Positions 1 to 6,617 of a stretch of DNA of 10,140 bases are shown here, piece by piece. Positions within the stretch are counted from its first letter, which is position 1. Each line of letters begins with the position of its first letter. Source of the stretch: JAJBWD01 sp041670885 (GTDB taxonomy: Bacteria; Bacillota; Clostridia; Clostridiales; Clostridiaceae); NCBI GenBank assembly GCA_041670885.1, contig JBAXYJ010000096.1, positions 1-10,140 on the forward strand, given 5' to 3'. Under the pieces are notes generated by a model, which saw only the letters and a program-made list of their open reading frames with translations, ran no database searches and had not been told where the DNA came from. The position numbers were made by a program, and so were the translations under genes.

Positions 1-684
1 ATGATTAACGGTTTAATCCTTCCCTCATCCGGAATTGTCCAAATTAACGGCATGAGTACAGGAAACAGAAAAGACATAAAGAAAATCAGAAGCCTGGTAG
101 GAATGCTGTTTCAGAACCCTGATAATCAAATTATAAGCCCTATTGTTGAAGAAGATGTGGCCTTTGGTCCTATCAATCTGGGCCTTTCAAAGCAAGAGGT
201 AAAAGAAAGGACAGATTGGGCACTAAAGGTTTTAGGTATAGAAAAATTAAGAGAACAATCCCCTTATATGCTTTCAGGCGGTCAAAAGCAAAAGGTTGCT
301 ATTGCTTCTGCTTTGGCAATGAAGCCTTCTTATTTGGTTTTAGATGAACCAACCTCAATGCTGGATAATGAAAGCAGGACTGAGTTTTTATCTACATTAA
401 AATTTTTAAACAGCAGGCTGGGTATAACTATTGTATTAATTTCACATCTAATGGAAGATATGTCCGATGCTGACCGAATAGTCATTATGAATAAGGGAGA
501 AATATATCTTGATGACATTCCCTGGAAGTTATTTTCTAGTCCTGAAAAACTCAAAGAGGCAGGTATAAGTCCCCCAAAAATTGTTTGTTTACTTGACAAA
601 CTAAGGGAAAGAGGATATGAAATTGACAGTAATATTATCACAGTGAATCAGATGGAGGAATACATATGCCGATTATTGAAGTAA
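1..684 (+). CDS. ecfA1: ECF transporter ATPase EcfA1 (CbiO family), 5' end missing
   Basis: This is one of the two ABC ATPases that power an energy-coupling factor importer for vitamins or metal micronutrients. It acts on the cytoplasmic face of the membrane, bound to EcfT. The reading frame is already open at base 1 and the Walker A motif is absent. The family is about 280 residues and only 227 are seen, so the first Met here is internal, in the NGL(I/L)LP(S/T)SG stretch just after Walker A. Visible motifs, in window residue numbers, are the Q-loop FQNPDNQ (Q38), signature LSGGQ (91-95), Walker B YLVLDE (111-116), the D-loop SMLD and switch His149. The SMLD D-loop is typical of EcfA1 rather than EcfA2. 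The 3' end overlaps ecfA2 by 19 bp, which implies translational coupling. Assignment to the ECF ATPases is secure; the A1 label rests on the D-loop and gene order. Confidence 0.93.
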   Translation: MINGLILPSSGIVQINGMSTGNRKDIKKIRSLVGMLFQNPDNQIISPIVEEDVAFGPINLGLSKQEVKERTDWALKVLGIEKLREQSPYMLSGGQKQKVAIASALAMKPSYLVLDEPTSMLDNESRTEFLSTLKFLNSRLGITIVLISHLMEDMSDADRIVIMNKGEIYLDDIPWKLFSSPEKLKEAGISPPKIVCLLDKLRERGYEIDSNIITVNQMEEYICRLLK

Positions 685-1529
685 ATAATATATCTTTTAC
701 ATATTGCCAGGGTACTCCTTATGAAAAAAAATCACTGGATAATATATCCTTCACAGTGGAAAAAGGCGATGTTCTTGGAATTGTTGGAGAAAATGGCTCT
801 GGTAAATCAACTCTAATAAAACATTTTAACGGTCTTCTTAACCCAACCTGCGGAAATATTAAGGTTTTAGGAAAAGACTTATCAAATAGTCTTGATAGAA
901 ATGAGTTGTGGAAAAGCGTAGGCATGGTATTTCAATTCCCGGAGCAGCAGCTTTTTGAGGATACTGTATTTAATGAAATAGCCTATGGGCTTAAAAATTT
1001 AGGAATCTCCAAGGAAAAAATCCCGGGCATGGTCAGCGAAGCACTAAAAAAAGTAGGACTTGACAATGAATCAATAGAGCAATTTTCTCCCCTTTGTCTT
1101 AGCGGAGGAATGCGAAGGAGAGCAGCTATAGCTTGTGTACTTGCTATGAAGCCGGAGGTACTGATATTAGATGAATCAACAGCTGGCCTTGATTTATCAG
1201 GACGTGAAAAGATTTTAGATATTATCAAAAATATTAAAGAAGATAATAATACTACAATAATTATTGTATCTCATAATTTAAGTGAATTGATTTCAGTATG
1301 CCGCCATATTGCAGTTTTAAAAGATGGTAATTTAGTTTCTTATGGAAAAACAAGAGAGGTATTAAGCCAAAAGCTTGTCCAGGATTTGTGTCCTAAGATG
1401 TTTCCTGATTATATTCAATTAATTCACAGATTATCAAAAAGATATAATTATATAAATACAGAAAGCATTTATCTTGAAGAGGTTGAAGCTGAATTAGATA
1501 AGCTGTTACAGAGAGGGCTTAATATATGA
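666..1529 (+). CDS. ecfA2: ECF transporter ATPase EcfA2 (CbiO family)
   Basis: This is the second ABC ATPase of the ECF module and forms a heterodimer with EcfA1 on EcfT. It has 287 residues, the full family length. Motifs in order are Walker A GENGSGKST (41-49), Q-loop FQFPEQQLF (Q90), signature region LSGGM (145-149), Walker B VLILDE (165-170), D-loop AGLD and switch His203. The AGLD D-loop fits EcfA2. Two positions are unusual. The fifth residue of the signature is Met instead of Gln, and the residue after the catalytic Glu170 is Ser171 where Pro is usual. All residues known to be catalytic remain, so I treat it as functional. GGAGG at 654-658 lies 7 nt before the ATG and supports this start. 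The gene begins inside ecfA1 and ends in an ATGA overlap with ecfT, so the three form one operon. Confidence 0.94.
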   Translation: MPIIEVNNISFTYCQGTPYEKKSLDNISFTVEKGDVLGIVGENGSGKSTLIKHFNGLLNPTCGNIKVLGKDLSNSLDRNELWKSVGMVFQFPEQQLFEDTVFNEIAYGLKNLGISKEKIPGMVSEALKKVGLDNESIEQFSPLCLSGGMRRRAAIACVLAMKPEVLILDESTAGLDLSGREKILDIIKNIKEDNNTTIIIVSHNLSELISVCRHIAVLKDGNLVSYGKTREVLSQKLVQDLCPKMFPDYIQLIHRLSKRYNYINTESIYLEEVEAELDKLLQRGLNI

Positions 1530-2311
1530 AGGGACTTAAACTAGGACAATATGTTAAAGGGAACTCTATAATTCACAAGCTGGACCCAAGAACAAAACTT
1601 ATTTACTGCTTATTTATTGTTTCTTCTACACTAATAAATTCAAATTGGATAATTATTTTAATAAACATATGTACTTTAATTTTAGTTATGTTTTTATCTA
1701 AAATTAATGTTTTTAAATTTTTCAGAAGAATAAAATCCTTAGTTATTCTTTTTATATTAACATTTATATTTCAGGGAATTCTCACTCAAGGAGAGCCTAT
1801 ATTTCATATAGGTAAAATATTTTTCACAAAACAGGGAGCATATTTAGGAATACTTACCATATCCCGGCTGTTGGCAATCTATTTATGTTCAACCGTAATG
1901 ACCATGACAACCTCCCCAATGAAATTAACATCCGGATTGGAATCATTATTTTCACCTTTATCCAAGCTGCATATCCCTGTTAATCAGCTGTCTGTGATAA
2001 TCGGTATCTCCTTAAGATTTATTCCTACAATTATTGAAGAAACCGAAAATGTAAAATGTGCCCAAAAATCCAGAGGGGCACAATTTGAGTCCGGCAGCTT
2101 ATATGTTAAGTTAAAAAGCATAGCAGCAGTACTCATTCCTGTTCTGGCAACCTCTCTGCAGAGAGCAAACGACCTGGCAGCGGCTATGGAGAGCAGGTGC
2201 TTTGATAGTCAATCAAGCTCTAAAATCAATTCCGGACTTCAGTATAAAAGAAATGATATAATAGTAATAGTCTTAGTATCAATTAATTTAATTACTTGTT
2301 TTTTAATTTGA
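1526..2311 (+). CDS. ecfT: ECF transporter transmembrane coupling protein EcfT (CbiQ family)
   Basis: EcfT is the membrane scaffold that links the EcfA1/EcfA2 ATPases to an exchangeable substrate-binding S protein. The 261 residues match the family length. The N-terminus has the usual G-Q-Y then S-x-I-H-K-L-D-P-R-T-K pattern (7-24). Hydrophobic segments lie near 25-58 (two helices), 71-86, 106-127 and 244-261. The cytoplasmic coupling domain carries the two short Ala-Arg-Gly-type motifs that contact the ATPases, here as SRG (182-184) and SRC (223-225, in AMESRCF). The arginines are kept while the flanking small residues differ from the textbook ARG. The start codon overlaps the ecfA2 stop as ATGA, so translation is probably coupled. 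No S-component gene follows. A strong hairpin 9 bp downstream ends the operon. Confidence 0.92.
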   Translation: MKGLKLGQYVKGNSIIHKLDPRTKLIYCLFIVSSTLINSNWIIILINICTLILVMFLSKINVFKFFRRIKSLVILFILTFIFQGILTQGEPIFHIGKIFFTKQGAYLGILTISRLLAIYLCSTVMTMTTSPMKLTSGLESLFSPLSKLHIPVNQLSVIIGISLRFIPTIIEETENVKCAQKSRGAQFESGSLYVKLKSIAAVLIPVLATSLQRANDLAAAMESRCFDSQSSSKINSGLQYKRNDIIVIVLVSINLITCFLI

Positions 2312-2319
2312 TAACTGTC

Positions 2320-2354
2320 AGGCTCACAAGATGGGAAATCATGCTTGTGAGCCT
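2320..2354. terminator. Hairpin terminator between convergent ecfT and yhaN
   Basis: AGGCTCACAAG (2320-2330) pairs perfectly over 11 bp with CTTGTGAGCCT (2344-2354) around a 13-nt loop. It sits 9 bp after the ecfT stop and 20 bp before the stop of the opposing gene. On the + strand it is followed by TTCCTTT, a modest U tract. The - strand side has no clear T run, so it suits ecfT better, though its position would let it separate both convergent operons. Confidence 0.75.
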
Positions 2355-2373
2355 TTCCTTTAGCAACAATTGA

Positions 2374-5124
2374 TTAATTACATGTAAGATAATCTATAAG
2401 CTGTGAGCTTTGACTTTTTCTAAATTTCCCTTCCTCTAAGCAGTAAAAGCTTGCTTTTTTGCAAACTTCTGATATATAATTAACCAGCTCTCCATGACAA
2501 GTCAATATAAATATCTGATTATTCAGAGACAGCTGATTTAGTACATTTACTGCACTTTTTATATTAATAGAATCAAAATTTACAAAGCTGTCATCTAAAA
2601 TAACAGGAAGCTTACTGCTTAGCTCCATTAACCGGCTAAGTCTGACAGATAAGAAAAGCTGCTCTGAGGTAGCCCGGCTTAAATATTTAGAAGTTTCAAC
2701 TTTGCTGCCGTCCTCCTTTTCCACCTTAAAATCAGAGGATAAAATATTGTCCTCAGGCATAATTTTATTATACTTTCCTGATGTAAGCTGATTAAATATC
2801 CTGCTTCCCCCACTAAGAAGCTTATCCTTCGTCTCCTCCATAAAGCTTTTCTGAATATTCTCCAGAATGAAGGCAGCTGCCCTATATGAAGCATAGGATT
2901 TGGCCAGTGGCTCTAAGTTTTTTCTCTCTGCTGCAATATTAATCTTTGCCTGATCAATCTTTTCATAAGAATTAAGCTCTGATATCTGATATAATAGCCT
3001 GGACTTTTCATCCTTTAGAGAATTATAGGATTTACTAATTTCATTAAGTTTTTCCTGAAGATGCCGGAGATTTTCTTCCACCTGATTTTCTGAGCTGTAT
3101 TCATCAAATAAATTCATGAAGTTTCCGAAAATCAGCTTTTGTGCCCTAGAGCTTTCCATACTGCTTTTTAATCTTTGCTGCATAAAGAAGCAATTATTTT
3201 TATATTCCATAAGCTTATTATACTTTTCTGCCTTTTCTATATAAGTGTCTATGCCGGAATCTATATCTCCTTCAGTTATATTTAGCTCCAGTCTTATTAT
3301 TTTCTCGTAATCACTTAACTCTTTTTCTGATGTCTTATAGTTTTCGCAGCTTACTATGCTGCCGGATAGTCTTTCTGTCTCCTTAAATATTCCATCCACA
3401 GATCGTATATCTTCATCCACAGATATCCCAAGGATTTCACCTGCTATCTTGTATATAGATTTAAGCTCAGCTGATAGTTTACTAAGAACTGCAGCTTCTT
3501 CTCCTTTTTTAGAATCCAGCTGGTAGAGCATTTTGTTTATCTCATTTATTTTTAGATAATATGTTTTTATTGAGGATATGGGAGCATCTTTACTCATTTT
3601 AAGAGAAATTTTTATATCATTTATAAGATTTAATGAGTATGTAAGGTCTGTACAAAGCTTCCTTTCCTTCATCTCATTTTCATCTATTTTACTTAAAACA
3701 ATCTGATATTTTTCGCTTATATTAATGTAGTTTTCTCTGCCGGCTGATTGATTTTTAACCTTTGTATACATATAAACGACAGCTGCAATAACTCCTGTCA
3801 TGGATATTATGCTTCCAATATACTTGTTATATATAAATACAAGGCTTCCTAATATAAGAATAAAAACATTTGCCATCATATACTTTAAATAGGATTTATC
3901 ATTTTTTACTTCCTTATATTCTTTTGCCAGGTTTTCATAGGCTGACTTTTCACTGTTTAATGATGCTCTGCTGCTTTTTATTACTTCTAAATCCTTTAAA
4001 CAGTTATTGTATTCTTCAATAATATTCTCTATTTTGCTTATAGACAGGCTGTCTCCCTTAATGCTTTTTATTTGCTCCTTATTACTTAACAGGTCTGCAT
4101 TTAAAGATATAATTTCCTGGTTTATCCTCTGCTCTGCCTGCTTTATCTCAATTTCAGCTCTGTCACTATTCATAAGCCTGTTTTTTATGCCTGAAGCATT
4201 CATGTTTATATTGATTATTTCTTCTTTTTTGGAAAGGAGTCTGTCTAAAATGTCTATATCACTTCCAAAGATTAATTCATATTCATCTTTATACTTCTTA
4301 AACTTTGCTTTAAGCATAAGATAATTGTTTTTAAATTTATTTCCATCTTTTATATCATCAGAACTAAAGCTTTTGATAAATTCACTGTTTTCTTCCAGCA
4401 GATTTTCAAGTCTTTTAATCTCCAGATATGTGTCAAAATTAGACTTAATCAGCTCAAGCAGATACCTTTTATCCTCTTTTTCTCCTATTTCAGCTTTAAG
4501 ATTTTTTTCTTCTTCTTCAATTTCTGACAGTCTCCTGCTTTTTCCTTCATACTCCTTTAGCTTTTCTGAGGCTTCATTTATTATCTTAAGCTGATTTTTT
4601 ATATTATTGTAATAGGGTTTAAACTCTTTTGTGTTTGGGCTGCCGGTTTTTCCTCCTATTTTTTCTGCTTCCTTTTCTATCTCTTTCAGTATTGAAGGTA
4701 TCTTTACTATTTCCTTAAATCCGCCTCCAAGAAGCACATACTGCAGCTTGTCCTGTTCCTTATCAGCTTTTTTAAGCTCATCTAAATCTATGGTAAAAAG
4801 CCGGGAGTAGGTATAATAGTCTATCCCATATACTGATTCAATATCTTTATCTGCTGTAAGCTTAGGTTTAGCATATCCAGACAGGAGTATCTTATCTTTT
4901 ATTCCATCATAATCTATATCTGCAGATGCTCTGTATTCAATATTAGCAGGAGGCATGTCATCCCCCCTGCTGATTCCGTATCCAAAGCTTCTTAAAAGCT
5001 TAGTAAATGTAGTCTTTCCTGCCCTGTTTAGTCCTCCAATAACATTTATTCCGGGAGACAGGTCCTCTAAAACCTGATTTCTAATAATGCCAAAATCATC
5101 TATATAAATTTTCTCAAATTTCAT
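2374..5124 (-). CDS. yhaN: YhaN-like SMC/Rad50-type ATPase with central membrane hairpin
   Basis: This is a Rad50/SbcC-like AAA-type ATPase, predicted to work with the phosphoesterase encoded just upstream in DNA end processing or repair. From the ATG at 5124 it has 916 residues. Walker A GLNRAGKT is at 31-38. Long Lys/Glu-rich helical stretches, very likely coiled coil, run over about 146-413 and 460-765. The C-terminal half of the nucleotide site has the signature-like LSRATSEQ (815-822), Walker B LPVILDD (839-845) and switch His877. Between the coiled coils, at about 415-432 and 437-454, are two hydrophobic helices. No CxxC zinc hook exists anywhere. This layout matches B. subtilis YhaN rather than SbcC. 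The gene overlaps yhaO by 11 bp. A start 18 bp upstream (5142) is in frame but has no ribosome binding site, whereas 5124 does. The exact substrate is not known from sequence. Confidence 0.88.
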   Translation of the reverse strand: MKFEKIYIDDFGIIRNQVLEDLSPGINVIGGLNRAGKTTFTKLLRSFGYGISRGDDMPPANIEYRASADIDYDGIKDKILLSGYAKPKLTADKDIESVYGIDYYTYSRLFTIDLDELKKADKEQDKLQYVLLGGGFKEIVKIPSILKEIEKEAEKIGGKTGSPNTKEFKPYYNNIKNQLKIINEASEKLKEYEGKSRRLSEIEEEEKNLKAEIGEKEDKRYLLELIKSNFDTYLEIKRLENLLEENSEFIKSFSSDDIKDGNKFKNNYLMLKAKFKKYKDEYELIFGSDIDILDRLLSKKEEIININMNASGIKNRLMNSDRAEIEIKQAEQRINQEIISLNADLLSNKEQIKSIKGDSLSISKIENIIEEYNNCLKDLEVIKSSRASLNSEKSAYENLAKEYKEVKNDKSYLKYMMANVFILILGSLVFIYNKYIGSIISMTGVIAAVVYMYTKVKNQSAGRENYINISEKYQIVLSKIDENEMKERKLCTDLTYSLNLINDIKISLKMSKDAPISSIKTYYLKINEINKMLYQLDSKKGEEAAVLSKLSAELKSIYKIAGEILGISVDEDIRSVDGIFKETERLSGSIVSCENYKTSEKELSDYEKIIRLELNITEGDIDSGIDTYIEKAEKYNKLMEYKNNCFFMQQRLKSSMESSRAQKLIFGNFMNLFDEYSSENQVEENLRHLQEKLNEISKSYNSLKDEKSRLLYQISELNSYEKIDQAKINIAAERKNLEPLAKSYASYRAAAFILENIQKSFMEETKDKLLSGGSRIFNQLTSGKYNKIMPEDNILSSDFKVEKEDGSKVETSKYLSRATSEQLFLSVRLSRLMELSSKLPVILDDSFVNFDSINIKSAVNVLNQLSLNNQIFILTCHGELVNYISEVCKKASFYCLEEGKFRKSQSSQLIDYLTCN

Positions 5125-6394
5125 CAGAATCTCCCCTTTCAATATATTTATCTATAATTATTTTCCTTGCTTCCTCTAAAATGCTGTCAATAAAATTATT
5201 ATCAGCCTTTATCTTAGTATCATCCCTATCTTCATTATCTTCCCTCAGGTCATATAAGCTTCCCAGACTTCCAAGCATTTTCCCCCTGATGCCGGCCTCC
5301 TTATTTATCGATTCTATAACTCTGTCCATGCCTTTATACAGTTTACTCTCTGTATCAACATGAATATCCAAACCTGTATTTATTTCTATATCATCTGTGT
5401 GAACAAAGGGAGAATGACCTTCGTACTCTATATTTAAAGTCTCAATAATATTTTTAATAATGTCCTCTTTGCCCTCCTTTAAAAGAGAGTGAATTTCTCC
5501 TCTTCCTTTAATATTCCATCTCAAAATATATCCGGCCGGTTTATATGCTGAATTTAAAAGGTCATCAATTTTGCCCCTTAGTACATCAATAATGTCTGTT
5601 ATATTTGAAAGATTGTAATCCCTTATATCTATCCCAATTTCCTTATATATATAACCTCCAATAGGAATAAACTCCGGAATTGCTTTTCCATTTGTTACAG
5701 TTACCATGTAGCAGCCCCTTACCCCTGTCTCTCCAAAATCTCTTCCCTGAGGGTTTCCGGGATATATAATGCATGGATTCTCTTCTTTTACTATTCCGCC
5801 TTTATGAATATGCCCCAATGCCCAGTAGTCAATTCCTTTTACTGAGGAAAGCTCATTTACCGAGGAAGGAACGTATTTTTTATCATTTATATTAAGTGAT
5901 GTATGCAAAACTGCTATATTAAAAGAGGAATCAGGAATTGAAAAAGATTTATATATCATTTTGCCTTCCTCTTTTTTCTCATAGGACTGACCTATTATTC
6001 TGCAGATTACACTTCCTTCCTTGTCCTTAATTTCAAAAGTTTTAGGACTGTCATAGGGGAAAACGTAAAGATTGTCAGGAGTGTTATATAAATTTTTCAT
6101 ACCTTTAAGAGGATCATGATTTCCGTGAATAATATATACATTTATATTGTTTTTCCGCAGCTTTTCTACTCCATCTAAAAATATTTTGTTTGCCCTTACA
6201 TAATAACAGTCCCTGTCATATATATCCCCAGAAATAATTATGAAGTCCGCTTTTTTTTCTATGGCTGTATCAACAGCCTTATTAAATGCATCATAAACTC
6301 CATTTATTTCTATCTCACGTATAAAGCTTGTCTCATTATTTCCTATATTTAAAATACTTCCTAAATGCAAGTCGGAAATATGCATAAATTTCAT
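5114..6394 (-). CDS. yhaO: YhaO-like metallophosphoesterase (Mre11/SbcD family nuclease)
   Basis: This is a calcineurin-like two-metal phosphoesterase of the Mre11/SbcD group, expected to be the nuclease partner of the YhaN-like ATPase. It has 426 residues, close to YhaO proteins. All five phosphoesterase motifs are present: DLHLG (Asp8, His10), GDIYDR (Asp57), GNHD (Asn92, His93), VLHTS (His164) and GHIH (His195, His197). The catalytic domain covers roughly the first 250 residues. The C-terminal part, about 250-426, is helical and charged and probably binds the ATPase. The start is supported by GAGG (6402-6405 on the - strand) 7 nt before the ATG. It is the first gene of the two-gene operon and overlaps yhaN by 11 bp. 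It is divergent from gltX. Family and metal site are certain; whether it acts as exo- or endonuclease cannot be read from sequence. Confidence 0.92.
   Translation of the reverse strand: MKFMHISDLHLGSILNIGNNETSFIREIEINGVYDAFNKAVDTAIEKKADFIIISGDIYDRDCYYVRANKIFLDGVEKLRKNNINVYIIHGNHDPLKGMKNLYNTPDNLYVFPYDSPKTFEIKDKEGSVICRIIGQSYEKKEEGKMIYKSFSIPDSSFNIAVLHTSLNINDKKYVPSSVNELSSVKGIDYWALGHIHKGGIVKEENPCIIYPGNPQGRDFGETGVRGCYMVTVTNGKAIPEFIPIGGYIYKEIGIDIRDYNLSNITDIIDVLRGKIDDLLNSAYKPAGYILRWNIKGRGEIHSLLKEGKEDIIKNIIETLNIEYEGHSPFVHTDDIEINTGLDIHVDTESKLYKGMDRVIESINKEAGIRGKMLGSLGSLYDLREDNEDRDDTKIKADNNFIDSILEEARKIIIDKYIERGDSDEI
5131..5139 (-). promoter_or_regulatory. Ribosome binding site deciding the yhaN start
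   Basis: On the - strand AAAGGGGAG lies 6 nt before the ATG at 5124. It falls downstream of the alternative ATG at 5142, whose own upstream region (5143-5165) is pure A/T with no Shine-Dalgarno. The shorter protein is therefore preferred. The site lies within the last codons of yhaO, which favours coupled translation. Confidence 0.8.
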
Positions 6395-6412
6395 AATACC
6401 ACCTCAACAATT

Positions 6413-6441
6413 ATTATAATCTATTTCCTTAAACTTGACAT
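6413..6441 (-). promoter_or_regulatory. Candidate yhaO promoter
   Basis: On the - strand TATAAT (6413-6418) is preceded, with a 17-bp spacer, by ATGTCA (6436-6441), a 4/6 match to the -35 consensus. The -10 is perfect. Transcription would start near 6406, leaving almost no leader before the GAGG at 6402-6405, which is a weak point. The -35 shares bases with the -35 of the gltX promoter on the other strand. Other TATAAT copies at 6449-6454 and 6454-6459 lack any recognisable -35. Confidence 0.35.
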
Positions 6442-6463
6442 AAAAATTATTATATTATATTAT
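6435..6463 (+). promoter_or_regulatory. Sigma-A type promoter for gltX
   Basis: The -35 is a perfect TTGACA (6435-6440). After exactly 17 bp comes TATTAT (6458-6463), a 5/6 match to the -10. Transcription should start near 6470, giving a leader of about 148 nt before the gltX ATG. That leader is very A/T-rich and contains weak complementarity between 6472-6479 and 6526-6533, plus the strong hairpin at 6575-6600. Confidence 0.7.
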
Positions 6464-6574
6464 TTAAGAAATTGCTTAACTGAAAATTTTATTTTTTTAC
6501 TTAAAAAACCTTATATATAGGTATTTTAAGCAGGAAAATAAGTTAAAAGGTTATTAAAAAAATTTTTATAAATT

Positions 6575-6600
6575 AGAAAATTGTAATTATACAGTTTTCT
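6575..6600. promoter_or_regulatory. Hairpin or operator-like palindrome just before the gltX ribosome binding site
   Basis: The arm AGAAAATTGTA (6575-6585) pairs with TACAGTTTTCT (6590-6600) over 11 positions with one T-G mismatch, which is a wobble pair in RNA. The loop is ATTA (4 nt). The stem ends only 4 nt before the AGGAG of gltX. It could be a leader RNA stem that influences ribosome loading or mRNA stability, or a DNA palindrome bound by a dimeric regulator. It lacks a downstream U run and sits too close to the ribosome binding site to be an ordinary terminator. Function is inferred only. Confidence 0.5.
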
Positions 6601-6604
6601 TAAC

Positions 6605-6609
6605 AGGAG
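6605..6609 (+). promoter_or_regulatory. Ribosome binding site deciding the gltX start
   Basis: AGGAG ends at 6609 and lies 8 nt before the ATG at 6618. A GTG at 6609-6611 is in frame and would give a protein three residues longer, but it overlaps this Shine-Dalgarno sequence and so is not a credible start. Confidence 0.85.
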
Positions 6610-6617
6610 TGAAAGAA

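Noticed and set aside
330..1228. Antisense reading frames on the - strand opposite ecfA1 and ecfA2 (330-641, 719-925, 983-1228).
   Set aside because: They lie wholly within strongly recognised ABC ATPase genes, and their proteins have low-complexity Ser/Leu composition with no domain.
2679..2894. A 71-codon - strand frame inside yhaN in another frame.
   Set aside because: It overlaps the conserved C-terminal ATPase region of yhaN and has no ribosome binding site or recognisable motif.
4007..4594. Two consecutive + strand reading frames (105 and 89 codons) antisense to yhaN.
   Set aside because: They are Ser/Leu/Phe/Ile-rich mirror images of the Lys/Glu-rich coiled coil on the other strand, without ribosome binding sites or family motifs.
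5125..5142. Longer yhaN start at 5142 adding six residues.
   Set aside because: It has no Shine-Dalgarno, and those six codons themselves contain the strong AAAGGGGAG serving the ATG at 5124.
6464..6608. Possible T-box or other known riboswitch in the gltX leader.
   Set aside because: No T-box sequence, specifier loop or antiterminator/terminator pair with U run could be found; only the single hairpin at 6575-6600 is convincing.
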